Below, piece by piece: positions 51,401 to 62,770 of a DNA stretch of 64,000 nucleotides (within the stretch, counting starts at the first letter, position 1; the number at the start of each line of letters is the position of its first letter). A model generated the notes under the pieces. It was not told where the DNA came from, did not search any database, and worked only from the letters and a program-made list of their open reading frames with translations. The stretch comes from Luzula sylvatica (Eukaryota > Streptophyta > Magnoliopsida > Poales > Juncaceae). The stretch spans positions 32,471,314 to 32,535,313 of the forward strand of contig OX326958.1 of the NCBI GenBank assembly GCA_946800325.1, given 5' to 3'. Both the position numbers and the translations under genes were made by a program.

Positions 51401-54400
51401 AACGCTTTGTGGATTTCAAATAACGTGTTCTGAGATCAATTGTATCGTATCTTTTACTTCATAACTTTTCACCAAATTTCACAAACACTAAGAAAGTTTG
51501 TTTTTCGATTCAAAACAAGATTTTAACGCTTTGAGGAGTTCAAATAACGTGTTATTAGATCATTTGTATCGTATCTTTTGAGTACATAACTTTTCACCAA
51601 ATTTCACAAACACTAAGAAAGTCTGTTTGTCGATTCAAAACATGATTTTAACGCTTTTGAGGAGTTCAAATAACGTGTTATTAGATCATTTGTATCGTAT
51701 CTTTTGAGTACATTACTTTTCACCAAATTTCACAATCACTAAGAAAGTTTGTTTTTCGATTCAAAACAAGATTTTAGCACTTTGTGGACTTCAAATAACG
51801 TGTTTTGAGATCAGTGGTATCGTATCTTTTATTACATAACTTTTCACCAAATTTCACAAACACTAAGAAAGTTTGTTTTTCGATTCAAAACAAGATTTTA
51901 ACGCTTTGTGGAGTTCAAAAAACGTGTTTTGAGATCATTTGTATCGTATCTTTTACTACATAACTTTTCGCCGAATTTCACAAACACTAACAAAGTTTGT
52001 TTTTCGATTCAAAACAAGATTTTAGCGCTTTGTGGAGTTCAAATAACGTGTTTTGAGATCATTTGTATCGTATCTTTTACTACATAACTTTTGCCCAAAT
52101 TTCACATACACTAAGAAAGTTTGTTTTTCGATTCAAAACAAGATTTTAACGCTTTGTGGAGTTCAAATAACGTGTTTTGAGATCATTTGTATGGTATCTA
52201 ATTTCACAAACACTAAGAAAGTTTGTTTTTCGATTCAAAACAAGATTTTAGCGCTTTGTGGAGTTCAAATAACGTGTTTTGAGATCATTTGTATCGTATC
52301 TTTTACTACACAAATTTTCACCAAATTTCACAAACACTAAGAAACTTTGTTTTTCGATTCAAAACAAGATTTTAGCGCTTTGTGGAGTTCAAATAACGTG
52401 TTTTTAGATCATTTGTATCGTATCTTTTACTACATAACTTTTCACCAAATTTCACAAACACTAAGAAAGTTTGTTTTTCGATTCAAAACAAGATTTTAAC
52501 GCTTTGTGGAGTTCAAATAACGTGTTTTGAGATCATTTGTGTCGTATCTTTTACTACATAACTTTTCACCAAATTTCACAAACACTAAGAAAGTTTGTTT
52601 TTCGATTCAAAACAAGATTTTAACGCTTTGAGGAGTTCAAATAACGTGTTTTTAGATCATTTGTATCGTATCTTTTACAACATAACTTTTCACCGAATTT
52701 CACAAACACTAAGAAAGTTTGTTTTTCGATTAAAAACAAGATTTTAACGTTTTGATGATTTCAATTAACGTGTTTTTAGATCATTTGTATCGTATCTTTT
52801 ACTACATAACTTTTCACCAAATTTCACAAACACTAAGAAAGTTTGTTTTTCGATTCAAAACAAGATTTTTGCGCTTTGTGCAGTTCAAATAACGTGTTTT
52901 GAGATCATTTGTATCGTATCTTTTACTACATAACTTTTCACCAAATTTCACAAACACTAAGAAAGTTTGTTTTTCGATTCAAAACAAGATTTTAACGCTT
53001 TGTGGAGTTCAAATAACGTGTTCTGAGATCAATTGTATCGTATCTTTTACTTCATAACTTTTCACCAAATTTCACAAACACTAAGAAAGTTTGTTTTTCG
53101 ATTCAAAACAAGATTTTAACGCTTTGAGGAGTTCAAATAACGTGTTATTAGATCATTTGTATCGTATCTTTTGAGTACATAACTTTTCACCAAATTTAAC
53201 AAACACTAAGAAAGTCTGTTTGTCGATTCAAAACATGATTTTAACGCTTTTGAGGAGTTCAAATAACGTGTTTTGAGATCATTTGTATCGTATCTTTTAC
53301 TACATAACTTTTCACCACATTTCACAAACACTAAGAAAGTATGTTTTTCGATTCAAAACAAGATTTTAACGCTTTGAGGAGTTCAAATAACGTGTTTTTT
53401 GATTATTTGTATCGTAACTTTTAACTACATAACTTTTCACCAAATTTCACAAACACTAAGAAAGTTTGTGTTTCGATTCAAAACAAGATTTTAACGCTTT
53501 GTGGAGTTCAAATAACGTGTTTTGAGATCATTTGTATCGTATCTTTTACTACATAAATTTTCACCAAATTTCACAAACACAAAGAAAGTTTGTTTTTCGA
53601 TTCAAAACCAGATTTTAGCGCTTTGTGGAGTTCAAATAACGTGTTTTTAGATCATTTGTATCGTATCTTTTACTACATAACTTTTCACCAAATTTCACAT
53701 ACACTAAGAATGTTTGTTTTTCGATTCAAAACAAGATTTTAACGCTTTGTGGAGTTCAAATAACGTGTTTTGAGATCATTTGTATCGTATCTAATTTCAC
53801 AAACACTAAGAAAGTTTGTTTTTCGATTCAAAACAAGATTTTAGCGCTTTGTGGAGTTCAAATAACGTGTTTTGAGATCATTTGTATCGTATCTTTTACT
53901 ACACAAATTTTCACCAAATTTCACAAACACTAAGAAACTTTGTTTTTCGATTCAAAACAAGATTTTAGCGCTTTGTGGAGTTCAAATAACGTGTTTTTAG
54001 ATCATTTGTATCGTATCTTTTACTACATAACTTTTCACCAAATTTCACAAACACTAAGAAAGTTTGTTTTTCGATTCAAAACAAGATTTTAACGCTTTGT
54101 GGAGTTCAAATAACGTGTTTTGAGATCATTTGTGTCGTATCTTTTACTACATAACTTTTCACCAAATTTCACAAACACTAAGAAAGTTTGTTTTTCGATT
54201 CAAAACAAGATTTTAACGCTTTGAGGAGTTCAAATAACGTGTTTTTAGATCATTTGTATCGTATCTTTTACAACATAACTTTTCACCGAATTTCACAAAC
54301 ACTAAGAAAGTTTGTTTTTCGATTAAAAACAAGATTTTAACGTTTTGATGATTTCAATTAACGTGTTTTTAGATCATTTGTATCGTATCTTTTACTACAT

Positions 54401-55385
54401 AACTTTTCACCAAATTTCACAAACACTAAGAAAGTTTGTTTTTCGATTCAAAACAAGATTTTTGCGCTTTGTGCAGTTCAAATAACGTGTTTTGAGATCA
54501 TTTGTATCGTATCTTTTACTACATAACTTTTCACCAAATTTCACAAACACTAAGAAAGTTTGTTTTTCGATTCAAAACAAGATTTTAACGCTTTGTGGAT
54601 TTCAAATAACGTGTTCTGAGATCAATTGTATCGTATCTTTTACTTCATAACTTTTCACCAAATTTCACAAACACTAAGAAAGTTTGTTTTTCGATTCAAA
54701 ACAAGATTTTAACGCTTTGAGGAGTTCAAATAACGTGTTATTAGATCATTTGTATCGTATCTTTTGAGTACATAACTTTTCACCAAATTTCACAAACACT
54801 AAGAAAGTCTGTTTGTCGATTCAAAACATGATTTTAACGCTTTTGAGGAGTTCAAATAACGTGTTATTAGATCATTTGTATCGTATCTTTTGAGTACATT
54901 ACTTTTCACCAAATTTCACAATCACTAAGAAAGTTTGTTTTTCGATTCAAAACAAGATTTTAGCACTTTGTGGACTTCAAATAACGTGTTTTGAGATCAG
55001 TGGTATCGTATCTTTTATTACATAACTTTTCACCAAATTTCACAAACACTAAGAAAGTTTGTTTTTCGATTCAAAACAAGATTTTAACGCTTTGTGGAGT
55101 TCAAAAAACGTGTTTTGAGATCATTTGTATCGTATCTTTTACTACATAACTTTTCGCCGAATTTCACAAACACTAACAAAGTTTGTTTTTCGATTCAAAA
55201 CAAGATTTTAGCGCTTTGTGGAGTTCAAATAACGTGTTTTGAGATCATTTGTATCGTATCTTTTACTACATAACTTTTGCCCAAATTTCACATACACTAA
55301 GAAAGTTTGTTTTTCGATTCAAAACAAGATTTTAACGCTTTGTGGAGTTCAAATAACGTGTTTTGAGATCATTTGTATCGTATCT
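45638..55385 (+). repeat. 3186-bp higher-order repeat, about 3 copies of a 2x1593 dimer
   Basis: TTTGTGTCG markers at 46167, 47760, 49353, 50946, 52539 and 54132 include a run with constant 1593-bp spacing. Successive 1593-bp units are not equal. One type carries GTTATTAGATC with GAGTACATTAC (48491, 51677, 54863); the other carries GTTTTGAGATC followed by CCACATTTCAC at the equivalent place (about 50085 and 53270). The true period is therefore 3186 bp, 26 monomers with two short ones. It begins near the CAAAACCAG monomer at 45638, matched at 48824, and ends near 55385. Confidence 0.88.
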
Positions 55386-57709
55386 TTTACTACATAACTT
55401 TTAACCAAATTTCACAAACACTAAGAAAGTTTGTTTTTCGATTCAAAACAAGATTTTAGCGCTTTGTGGAGTTCAAATAACGTGTTTTTAGATCATTTGT
55501 ATCGTATCTTTTGCTACATAACTTTTCACCAAATTTCTCAAACACTAAGAAATTTTGTTTTTCGATTCAAAACAAGATTTTAGCGCTTTGAGGAGTTCAA
55601 ATAACGTGTTTTTAGATCTTTTGTATCGTATCTTTTGACTACATAACTTTTCACCAAATTTCACAAACACTAAGAAAGTCTGTTTTTCGATTCAAAACAA
55701 GATTTTAAGGCTTTGAGGAGTTCAAATAACGTGTTTTGAGATCATTTGTATCGTATCTTTTACTACATAACTTTTCACCACATTTCACAAACACTAAGAA
55801 AGTTTGTTTTTCGATTCAAAACAAGATTTTAACGCTTTGAGGAGTTCAAATAACGTGTTTTAGATCATTTGTATCGTATCTTTTACTACATAACTTTTCA
55901 CCAAATTTCACAAACACTAAGAAAGTTTGTTTTTCGATACAAAACTAGATTTTAACGCTTTGTGGAGTTCAAATAACGTGTTTTGAGATCATTTGTATCG
56001 TATCTTTTACTACATAAATTTTCACCAAATTTCACAAACACTAAGAAAGTTTGTTTTTCGATTCAAAACCAGATTTTAGCGCTTTGTGGAGTTCAAATAA
56101 CGTGTTTTTAGATCATTTGTATCGTATCTTTTACTACATAACTTTTCACCAAATTTCACATACACTAAGAAAGTTTGTTTTTCGATTCAAAACAAGATTT
56201 TAACGCTTTGTGGAGTTCAAATAACGTGTTTTGAGATCATTTGTATGGTATCTAATTTCACAAACACTAAGAAAGTTTGTTTTTCGATTCAAAACAAGAT
56301 TTTAGCGCTTTGTGGAGTTCAAATAACGTGTTTTGAGATCATTTGTATCGTATCTTTTACTACACAAATTTTCACCAAATTTCACAAACACTAAGAAACT
56401 TTGTTTTTCGATTCAAAACAAGATTTTAGCGCTTTGTGGAGTTCAAATAACGTGTTTTTAGATCATTTGTATCGTATCTTTTACTACATAACTTTTCACC
56501 AAATTTCACAAACACTAAGAAAGTTTGTTTTTCGATTCAAAACAAGATTTTAACGCTTTGTGGAGTTCAAATAACGTGTTTTGAGATCATTTGTGTCGTA
56601 TCTTTTACTACATAACTTTTCACCAAATTTCACAAACACTAAGAAAGTTTGTTTTTCGATTCAAAACAAGATTTTAACGCTTTGAGGAGTTCAAATAACG
56701 TGTTTTTAGATCATTTGTATCGTATCTTTTACAACATAACTTTTCACCGAATTTCACAAACACTAAGAAAGTTTGTTTTTCGATTAAAAACAAGATTTTA
56801 ACGTTTTGATGATTTCAATTAACGTGTTTTTAGATCATTTGTATCGTATCTTTTACTACATAACTTTTCACCAAATTTCACAAACACTAAGAAAGTTTGT
56901 TTTTCGATTCAAAACAAGATTTTTGCGCTTTGTGCAGTTCAAATAACGTGTTTTGAGATCATTTGTATCGTATCTTTTACTACATAACTTTTCACCAAAT
57001 TTCACAAACACTAAGAAAGTTTGTTTTTCGATTCAAAACAAGATTTTAACGCTTTGTGGAGTTCAAATAACGTGTTCTGAGATCAATTGTATCGTATCTT
57101 TTACTTCATAACTTTTCACCAAATTTCACAAACACTAAGAAAGTTTGTTTTTCGATTCAAAACAAGATTTTAACGCTTTGAGGAGTTCAAATAACGTGTT
57201 ATTAGATCATTTGTATCGTATCTTTTGAGTACATAACTTTTCACCAAATTTCACAAACACTAAGAAAGTCTGTTTGTCGATTCAAAACGTGATTTTAACG
57301 CTTTTGAGGAGTTCAAATAACGTGTTTTGAGATCATTTGTATCGTATCTTTTACTACATAACTTTTCACCACATTTCACAAACACTAAGAAAGTATGTTT
57401 TTCGATTCAAAACAAGATTTTAACGCTTTGAGGAGTTCAAATAACGTGTTTTTTGATTATTTGTATCGTAACTTTTAACTACATAACTTTTCACCAAATT
57501 TCACAAACACTAAGAAAGTTTGTGTTTCGATTCAAAACAAGATTTTAACGCTTTGTGGATTTCAAATAACGTGTTTTGAGATCATTTGTATCGTATCTTT
57601 TACTACATAAATTTTCACCAAATTTCACAAACACAAAGAAAGTTTGTTTTTCGATTCAAAACCAGATTTTAGCGCTTTGTGGAGTTCAAATAACGTGTTT
57701 TTAGATCAT
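55386..57709 (+). repeat. Satellite block ending at the assembly gap
   Basis: Returns to the monomer order with TTTCTCAAAC, TCTTTTGTATCG, TCTGTTTTTCG and GTGTTTTAGATC variants, then a class B short monomer (junction 56253) and a TTTGTGTCG marker at 56593, 2461 bp after the previous one (20 monomers). The last complete monomer before the gap is followed by a partial CAAAACCAG monomer cut at GATCAT (57709). Confidence 0.82.
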
Positions 57710-57909
57710 NNNNNNNNNNNNNNNNNNNNNNNNNNNNNNNNNNNNNNNNNNNNNNNNNNNNNNNNNNNNNNNNNNNNNNNNNNNNNNNNNNNNNNNNNNN
57801 NNNNNNNNNNNNNNNNNNNNNNNNNNNNNNNNNNNNNNNNNNNNNNNNNNNNNNNNNNNNNNNNNNNNNNNNNNNNNNNNNNNNNNNNNNNNNNNNNNNN
57901 NNNNNNNNN
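57710..57909. other. Assembly gap, 200 N
   Basis: A run of exactly 200 N. The round length suggests a scaffolding placeholder, not a measured gap. Satellite orientation differs on the two sides, so the join and the orientation of the right-hand piece are not proven by this sequence. Confidence 0.99.
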
Positions 57910-59530
57910 AAAACAAACTTTCTTAGTGTTTGTGAAATTTGGTGAAAAGTTATGTAGTAAAAGATACGATACAAATGATCTCAAAACACGTTATTTGAAC
58001 TCCACAAAGCGTTAAAATCTTGTTTTGAATCGAAAAACAAACTTTCTTAGTGTATGTGAAATTTGGTGAAAAGTTATGTAGTAAAAGATACGATACAAAT
58101 GATGTCAAAACACGTTATTTGAACTCCACAAAGCGCTAAAATCTTGTTTTGAATCGAAAAACAAACTTTGTTAGTGTTTGTGAAATTCGGCGAAAAGTTA
58201 TGTAGTAAAAGATACGATACAAATGATCTCAAAACACGTTTTTTGAACTCCACAAAGCGTTAAAATCTTGTTTTGAATCGAAAAACGAACTTTCTTAGTG
58301 TTTGTGAAATTTGGTGAAAAGTTATGTAATAAAAGATACGATACAACTGATCTCAAAACACGTTATTTGAAGTCCACAAAGTGCTAAAATCTTGTTTTGA
58401 ATTGAAAAACAAACTTTCTTAGTGACTGTGAAATTTGGTGAAAAGTAATGTAGTAAAAGATACGATACAAATGATCTAAAACCACGTTATTTGAACTCCT
58501 CAAAGCGTTAAAATCTTGTTTTGAATCGAAAAACAAACTTTGTTAGTGTTTGTGAAATTTGGTGAAAAGTTATGTAGTAAAAGATACGATACAAATGATC
58601 TAAAAACACGTTATTTGAACTCCTCCAAGCGTTAAAATCTTGTTTTGAATCGGAAAACAAACTTTCTTAGTGTTTGTGAAATTTGGTGAAAATTTTTGTA
58701 GTAAAAGATACGATTCAAATGATCTCAAAACACGTTATTTGAACTCCACAAAGCGTTAGAATCTTGTTTTGAATCGAAAAACAAAATTTCTTAGTGTTTG
58801 AGAAATTTGGTGAAAAGTTATGTAGCAAAAGATACGATACAAATGATCTAAAAACACGTTATTTGAACTCCACAAAGCGCTAAAATCTTGTTTTGAATCG
58901 AAAAACAAACTTTCTTAGTGTTTGTGAAATTTGGTGAAAAGTTATGTAGTAAAAGATACGATACAAATGATCTCAAAACACGTTATTTGAACTCCACAAA
59001 GCGTTAAAATCTTGTTTTGAATCGAAAAACAAACTTTCTTAGTGTATGTGAAATTTGGTGAAAAGTTATGTAGTAAAAGATACGATACAAATGATCTCAA
59101 AACACGTTATTTGAACTCCACAAAGCGCTAAAATCTTGTTTTGAATCGAAAAACAAACTTTGTTAGTGTTTGTGAAATTCGGCGAAAAGTTATGTAGTAA
59201 AAGATACGATACAAATGATCTCAAAACACGTTTTTTGAACTCCACAAAGCGTTACAATCTTGTTTTGAATCGAAAAACAAACTTTCTTAGTGTTTGTGAA
59301 ATTTGGTGAAAAGTTATGTAGTAAAAGATACGATACAACTGATCTCAAAACACGTTATTTGAAGTCCACAAAGTGCTAAAATCTTGTTTTGAATTGAAAA
59401 ACAAACTTTCTTAGTGACTGCGAAATTTGGTGAAAAGTAATGTAGTAAAAGATACGATACAAATGATCTAAAACCACGTTATTTGAACTCCTCAAAGCGT
59501 TAAAATCTTGTTTTGAATCGAAAAACAAAC
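57910..59530 (-). repeat. 992-bp (8-monomer) higher-order repeat, about 1.6 copies
   Basis: GAAATTCGGCG recurs with GGCG at 58189 and 59181, 992 bp apart (8 x 124). The neighbouring GTGACTG(T/C)GAAATTTGG, CTAAAACCACG and GTTTTTTGAACTCC variants recur at the same offset. No short monomer lies in this unit. Similarity fades near 59530. Confidence 0.8.
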
Positions 59531-60689
59531 TTTCTTAGTGTTTGTGAAATTTGGTGAAAAGTTATGTAGTAAAAGATACGATACAAATGATCTCAAAACA
59601 CGTTATTTGAACTCCACAAAGCGTTAAAATCTTGTTTTGAATCGAAAAACAAACTTTGTTAGTGTTTGTGAAATTTGGTGAAAAGTTATGTAGTAATAGA
59701 TACGATACAAATGATCTAAAAACACGTTATTTGAACTCCACAAAGCGCTAATATCTTGTTTTGAATCGAAAAACAAACTTTCTTAGTGTTTATGAAATTT
59801 GGTGAAAAGTTATGTAGTAAAAGATACGATACAAATGATCTCAAAACACGTTATTTGAACAGCACAAAGCGCAAAAATCTTGTTTTGAATCGAAAAACAA
59901 ACTTTCTTAGTGTTTGTGAAATTTGGTGAAAAGTTATGTAGTAAAAGATACGATACAAATAATCAAAAAACACGTTATTTGAACTCCTCAAAGCGTTAAA
60001 ATCTTGTTTTGAATCGAAACACAAACTTTCTTAGTGTTTGTGAAATTTGGTGAAAAGTTATGTAGTTAAAAGTTACGATACAAATAATCAAAAAACACGT
60101 TATTTGAACTCCTCAAAGCGTTAAAATCTTGTTTTGAATCGAAAAACATACTTTCTTAGTGTTTGTGAAATGTGGTGAAAAGTTATGTAGTAAAAGATAC
60201 GATACAAATGATCTCAAAACACGTTATTTGAACTCCTCAAAAGCGTTAAAATCATGTTTTGAATCGAAAAACAGACTTTCTTAGTGTTTGTGAAATTTGG
60301 TGAAAAGTTATGTACTCAAAAGATACGATACAAATGATCTAATAACACGTTATTTGAACTGCTCAAAGCGTTAAAATCTTGTTTTGAATCGAAAAACAAA
60401 CTTTCTTAGTGTTTGTGAAATTTGGTGAAAAGTTATGAAGTAAAAGATACGATACAATTGATCTCAGAACACGCTATTTGAACTCCACAAAGCGTTAAAA
60501 TCTTGTTTTGAATCGAAAAACAAACTTTCTTAGTGTTTGTGAAATTTGGTGAAAAGTTATGTAGTAAAAGATACGATACAAATGATCTCAAAACACGTTA
60601 TTTGAACTGCACAAAGCGCAAAAATCTTGTTTTGAATCGAAAAACAAACTTTCTTAGTGTTTGTGAAATTTGGTGAAAAGTTATGTAGT

Positions 60690-62500
60690 AAAAGATACGA
60701 TACAAATGATCTAAAAACACGTTAATTGAAATCATCAAAACGTTAAAATCTTGTTTTTAATCGAAAAACAAACTTTCTTAGTGTTTGTGAAATTCGGTGA
60801 AAAGTTATGTTGTAAAAGATACGATACAAATGATCTAAAAACACGTTATTTGAACTCCTCAAAGAGTTAAAATCTTGTTTTGAATCGAAAAACAAACTTT
60901 CTTAGTGTTTGTGAAATTTGGTGAAAAGTTATGTAGTAAAAGATACGACACAAATGATCTCAAAACACGTTATTTGAACTCCACAAAGCGTTAAAATCTT
61001 GTTTTGAATCGAAAAACAAACTTTCTTAGTGTTTGTGAAATTTGGTGAAAAGTTATGTAGTAAAAGATACGATACAAATGATCTAAAAACACGTTATTTG
61101 AACTCCACAAAGCGCTAAAATCTTGTTTTGAATCGAAAAACAAAGTTTCTTAGTGTTTGTGAAATTTGGTGAAAAGTTATGTAGTAAAAGATACGATACA
61201 AATGATCTAAAAACACGTTATTTGAACTCCACAAAGCGCTAAAATCTGGTTTTGAATCGAAAAACAAACTTTCTTAGTGTTTGTGAAATTTGGTGAAAAT
61301 TTATGTAGTAAAAGATACGATACAAATGATCTCAAAACACGTTATTTGAACTCCACAAAGCGTTAAAATCTTGTTTTGTATCGAAAAACAAACTTTCTTA
61401 GTGTTTGTGAAATTTGGTGAAAAGTTATGTAGTAAAAGATACGATACAAATGATCTCAAAACACGTTATTTGAACTCCACAAAGCGCTAAAATCTTGTTT
61501 TGAATCGAAAAACAAACTTTCTTAGTGTTTGTGAAATTAGATACGATACAAATGATCTCAAAACACGTTATTTGAACTCCACAAAGCGCTAAAATCTTGT
61601 TTTGAATCGAAAAACAAACTTTCTTAGTGTTTGTGAAATTTGGTGAAAAGTTATGTAGTAAAAGATCCGATACAAATGATCTAAAAACACGTTAATTGAA
61701 ATCATCAAAACGTTAAAATCTTGTTTTTAATCGAAAAACAAACTTTCTTAGTGTTTGTGAAATTCGGTGAAAAGTTATGTTGTAAAAGATACGATACAAA
61801 TGATCTAAAAACACGTTATTTGAACTCCTCAAAGAGTTAAAATCTTGTTTTGAATCGAAAAACAAACTTTCTTAGTGTTTGTGAAATTTGGTGAAAAGTT
61901 ATGTAGTAAAAGATACGACACAAATGATCTCAAAACACGTTATTTGAACTCCACAAAGCGTTAAAATCTTGTTTTGAATCGAAAAACAAACTTTCTTAGT
62001 GTTTGTGAAATTTGGTGAAAAGTTATGTAGTAAAAGATACGATACAAATGATCTAAAAACACGTTATTTGAACTCCACAAAGCGCTAAAATCTTGTTTTG
62101 AATCGAAAAACAAAGTTTCTTAGTGTTTGTGAAATTTGGTGAAAAGTTATGTAGTAAAAGATACGATACAAATGATCTAAAAACACGTTATTTGAACTCC
62201 ACAAAGCGCTAAAATCTGGTTTTGAATCGAAAAACAAACTTTCTTAGTGTTTGTGAAATTTGGTGAAAATTTATGTAGTAAAAGATACGATACAAATGAT
62301 CTCAAAACACGTTATTTGAACTCCACAAAGCGTTAAAATCTTGTTTTGTATCGAAAAACAAACTTTCTTAGTGTTTGTGAAATTTGGTGAAAAGTTATGT
62401 AGTAAAAGATACGATACAAATGATCTAAAAACACGTTATTTGAACTCCACAAAGCGCTAAAATCTTGTTTTGAATCGAAAAACAAAGTTTCTTAGTGTTT
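60690..62500 (-). repeat. 970-bp (8-monomer) higher-order repeat, about 1.9 copies
   Basis: GTTAATTGAAATCATC at 60721 and 61691, GATACGACA at 60942 and 61912, and TTGTTTTGTATCG at about 61371 and 62341 are all 970 bp apart. The period equals 8 monomers minus the 22-bp deletion; the short monomer lies at 61503-61604. Confidence 0.82.
61503..61604 (-). repeat. 102-bp short monomer on the inverted arm
   Basis: Reverse complement of the short monomer: GTGAAATT directly joins AGATACGATAC (junction 61538/61539). It has the class A base at the diagnostic site. The same deletion endpoint as in the plus arms shows that both orientations descend from one short-monomer ancestor. It is the only short copy I found in the inverted arm. 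Confidence 0.9.
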
Positions 62501-62770
62501 GTGAAATTTGGTGAAAAGTTATGTAGTAAAAGATACGATACAAATGATCTAAAAACACGTTATTTGAACTCCACAAAGCGCTAAAATCTGGTTTTGAATC
62601 GAAAAACAAACTTTCTTAGTGTTTGTGAAATTTGGTGAAAATTTATGTAGTAAAAGATACGATACAAATGATCTCAAAACACGTTATTTGAACTCCACAA
62701 AGCGTTAAAATCTTGTTTTGTATCGAAAAACAAACTTTCTTAGTGTTTGTGAAATTTGGTGAAAAGTTAT
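62010..62770 (-). repeat. 372-bp (3-monomer) local tandem duplication
   Basis: AACAAAGTTTCTTAG at about 62108 and 62480, ATCTGGTTTTG at about 62215 and 62587, and TTGTTTTGTATCG at 62341 and 62713 are each 372 bp apart (3 x 124). It is a small recent expansion inside the 970-bp family. Confidence 0.78.

Larger units (their letters stand above)
36961..57709 (+). repeat. 124-bp satellite array, right arm
   Basis: Same monomer family and orientation as the left arm, about 170 copies. Variant order continues across the insert: the TTTGTGTCG monomer interrupted at 35303 is followed by the GAGGAG monomer, the TACAACATAAC/CCGAATTTC monomer and the GATGATTTCAATT monomer, exactly as at other loci. No gene or RNA gene is seen. 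The arm ends at the assembly gap. Confidence 0.96.

Noticed and set aside
57644..58015. Open frames spanning the N run
   Set aside because: They are open only because N codons contain no stop; they join two satellite pieces of opposite orientation across a gap.
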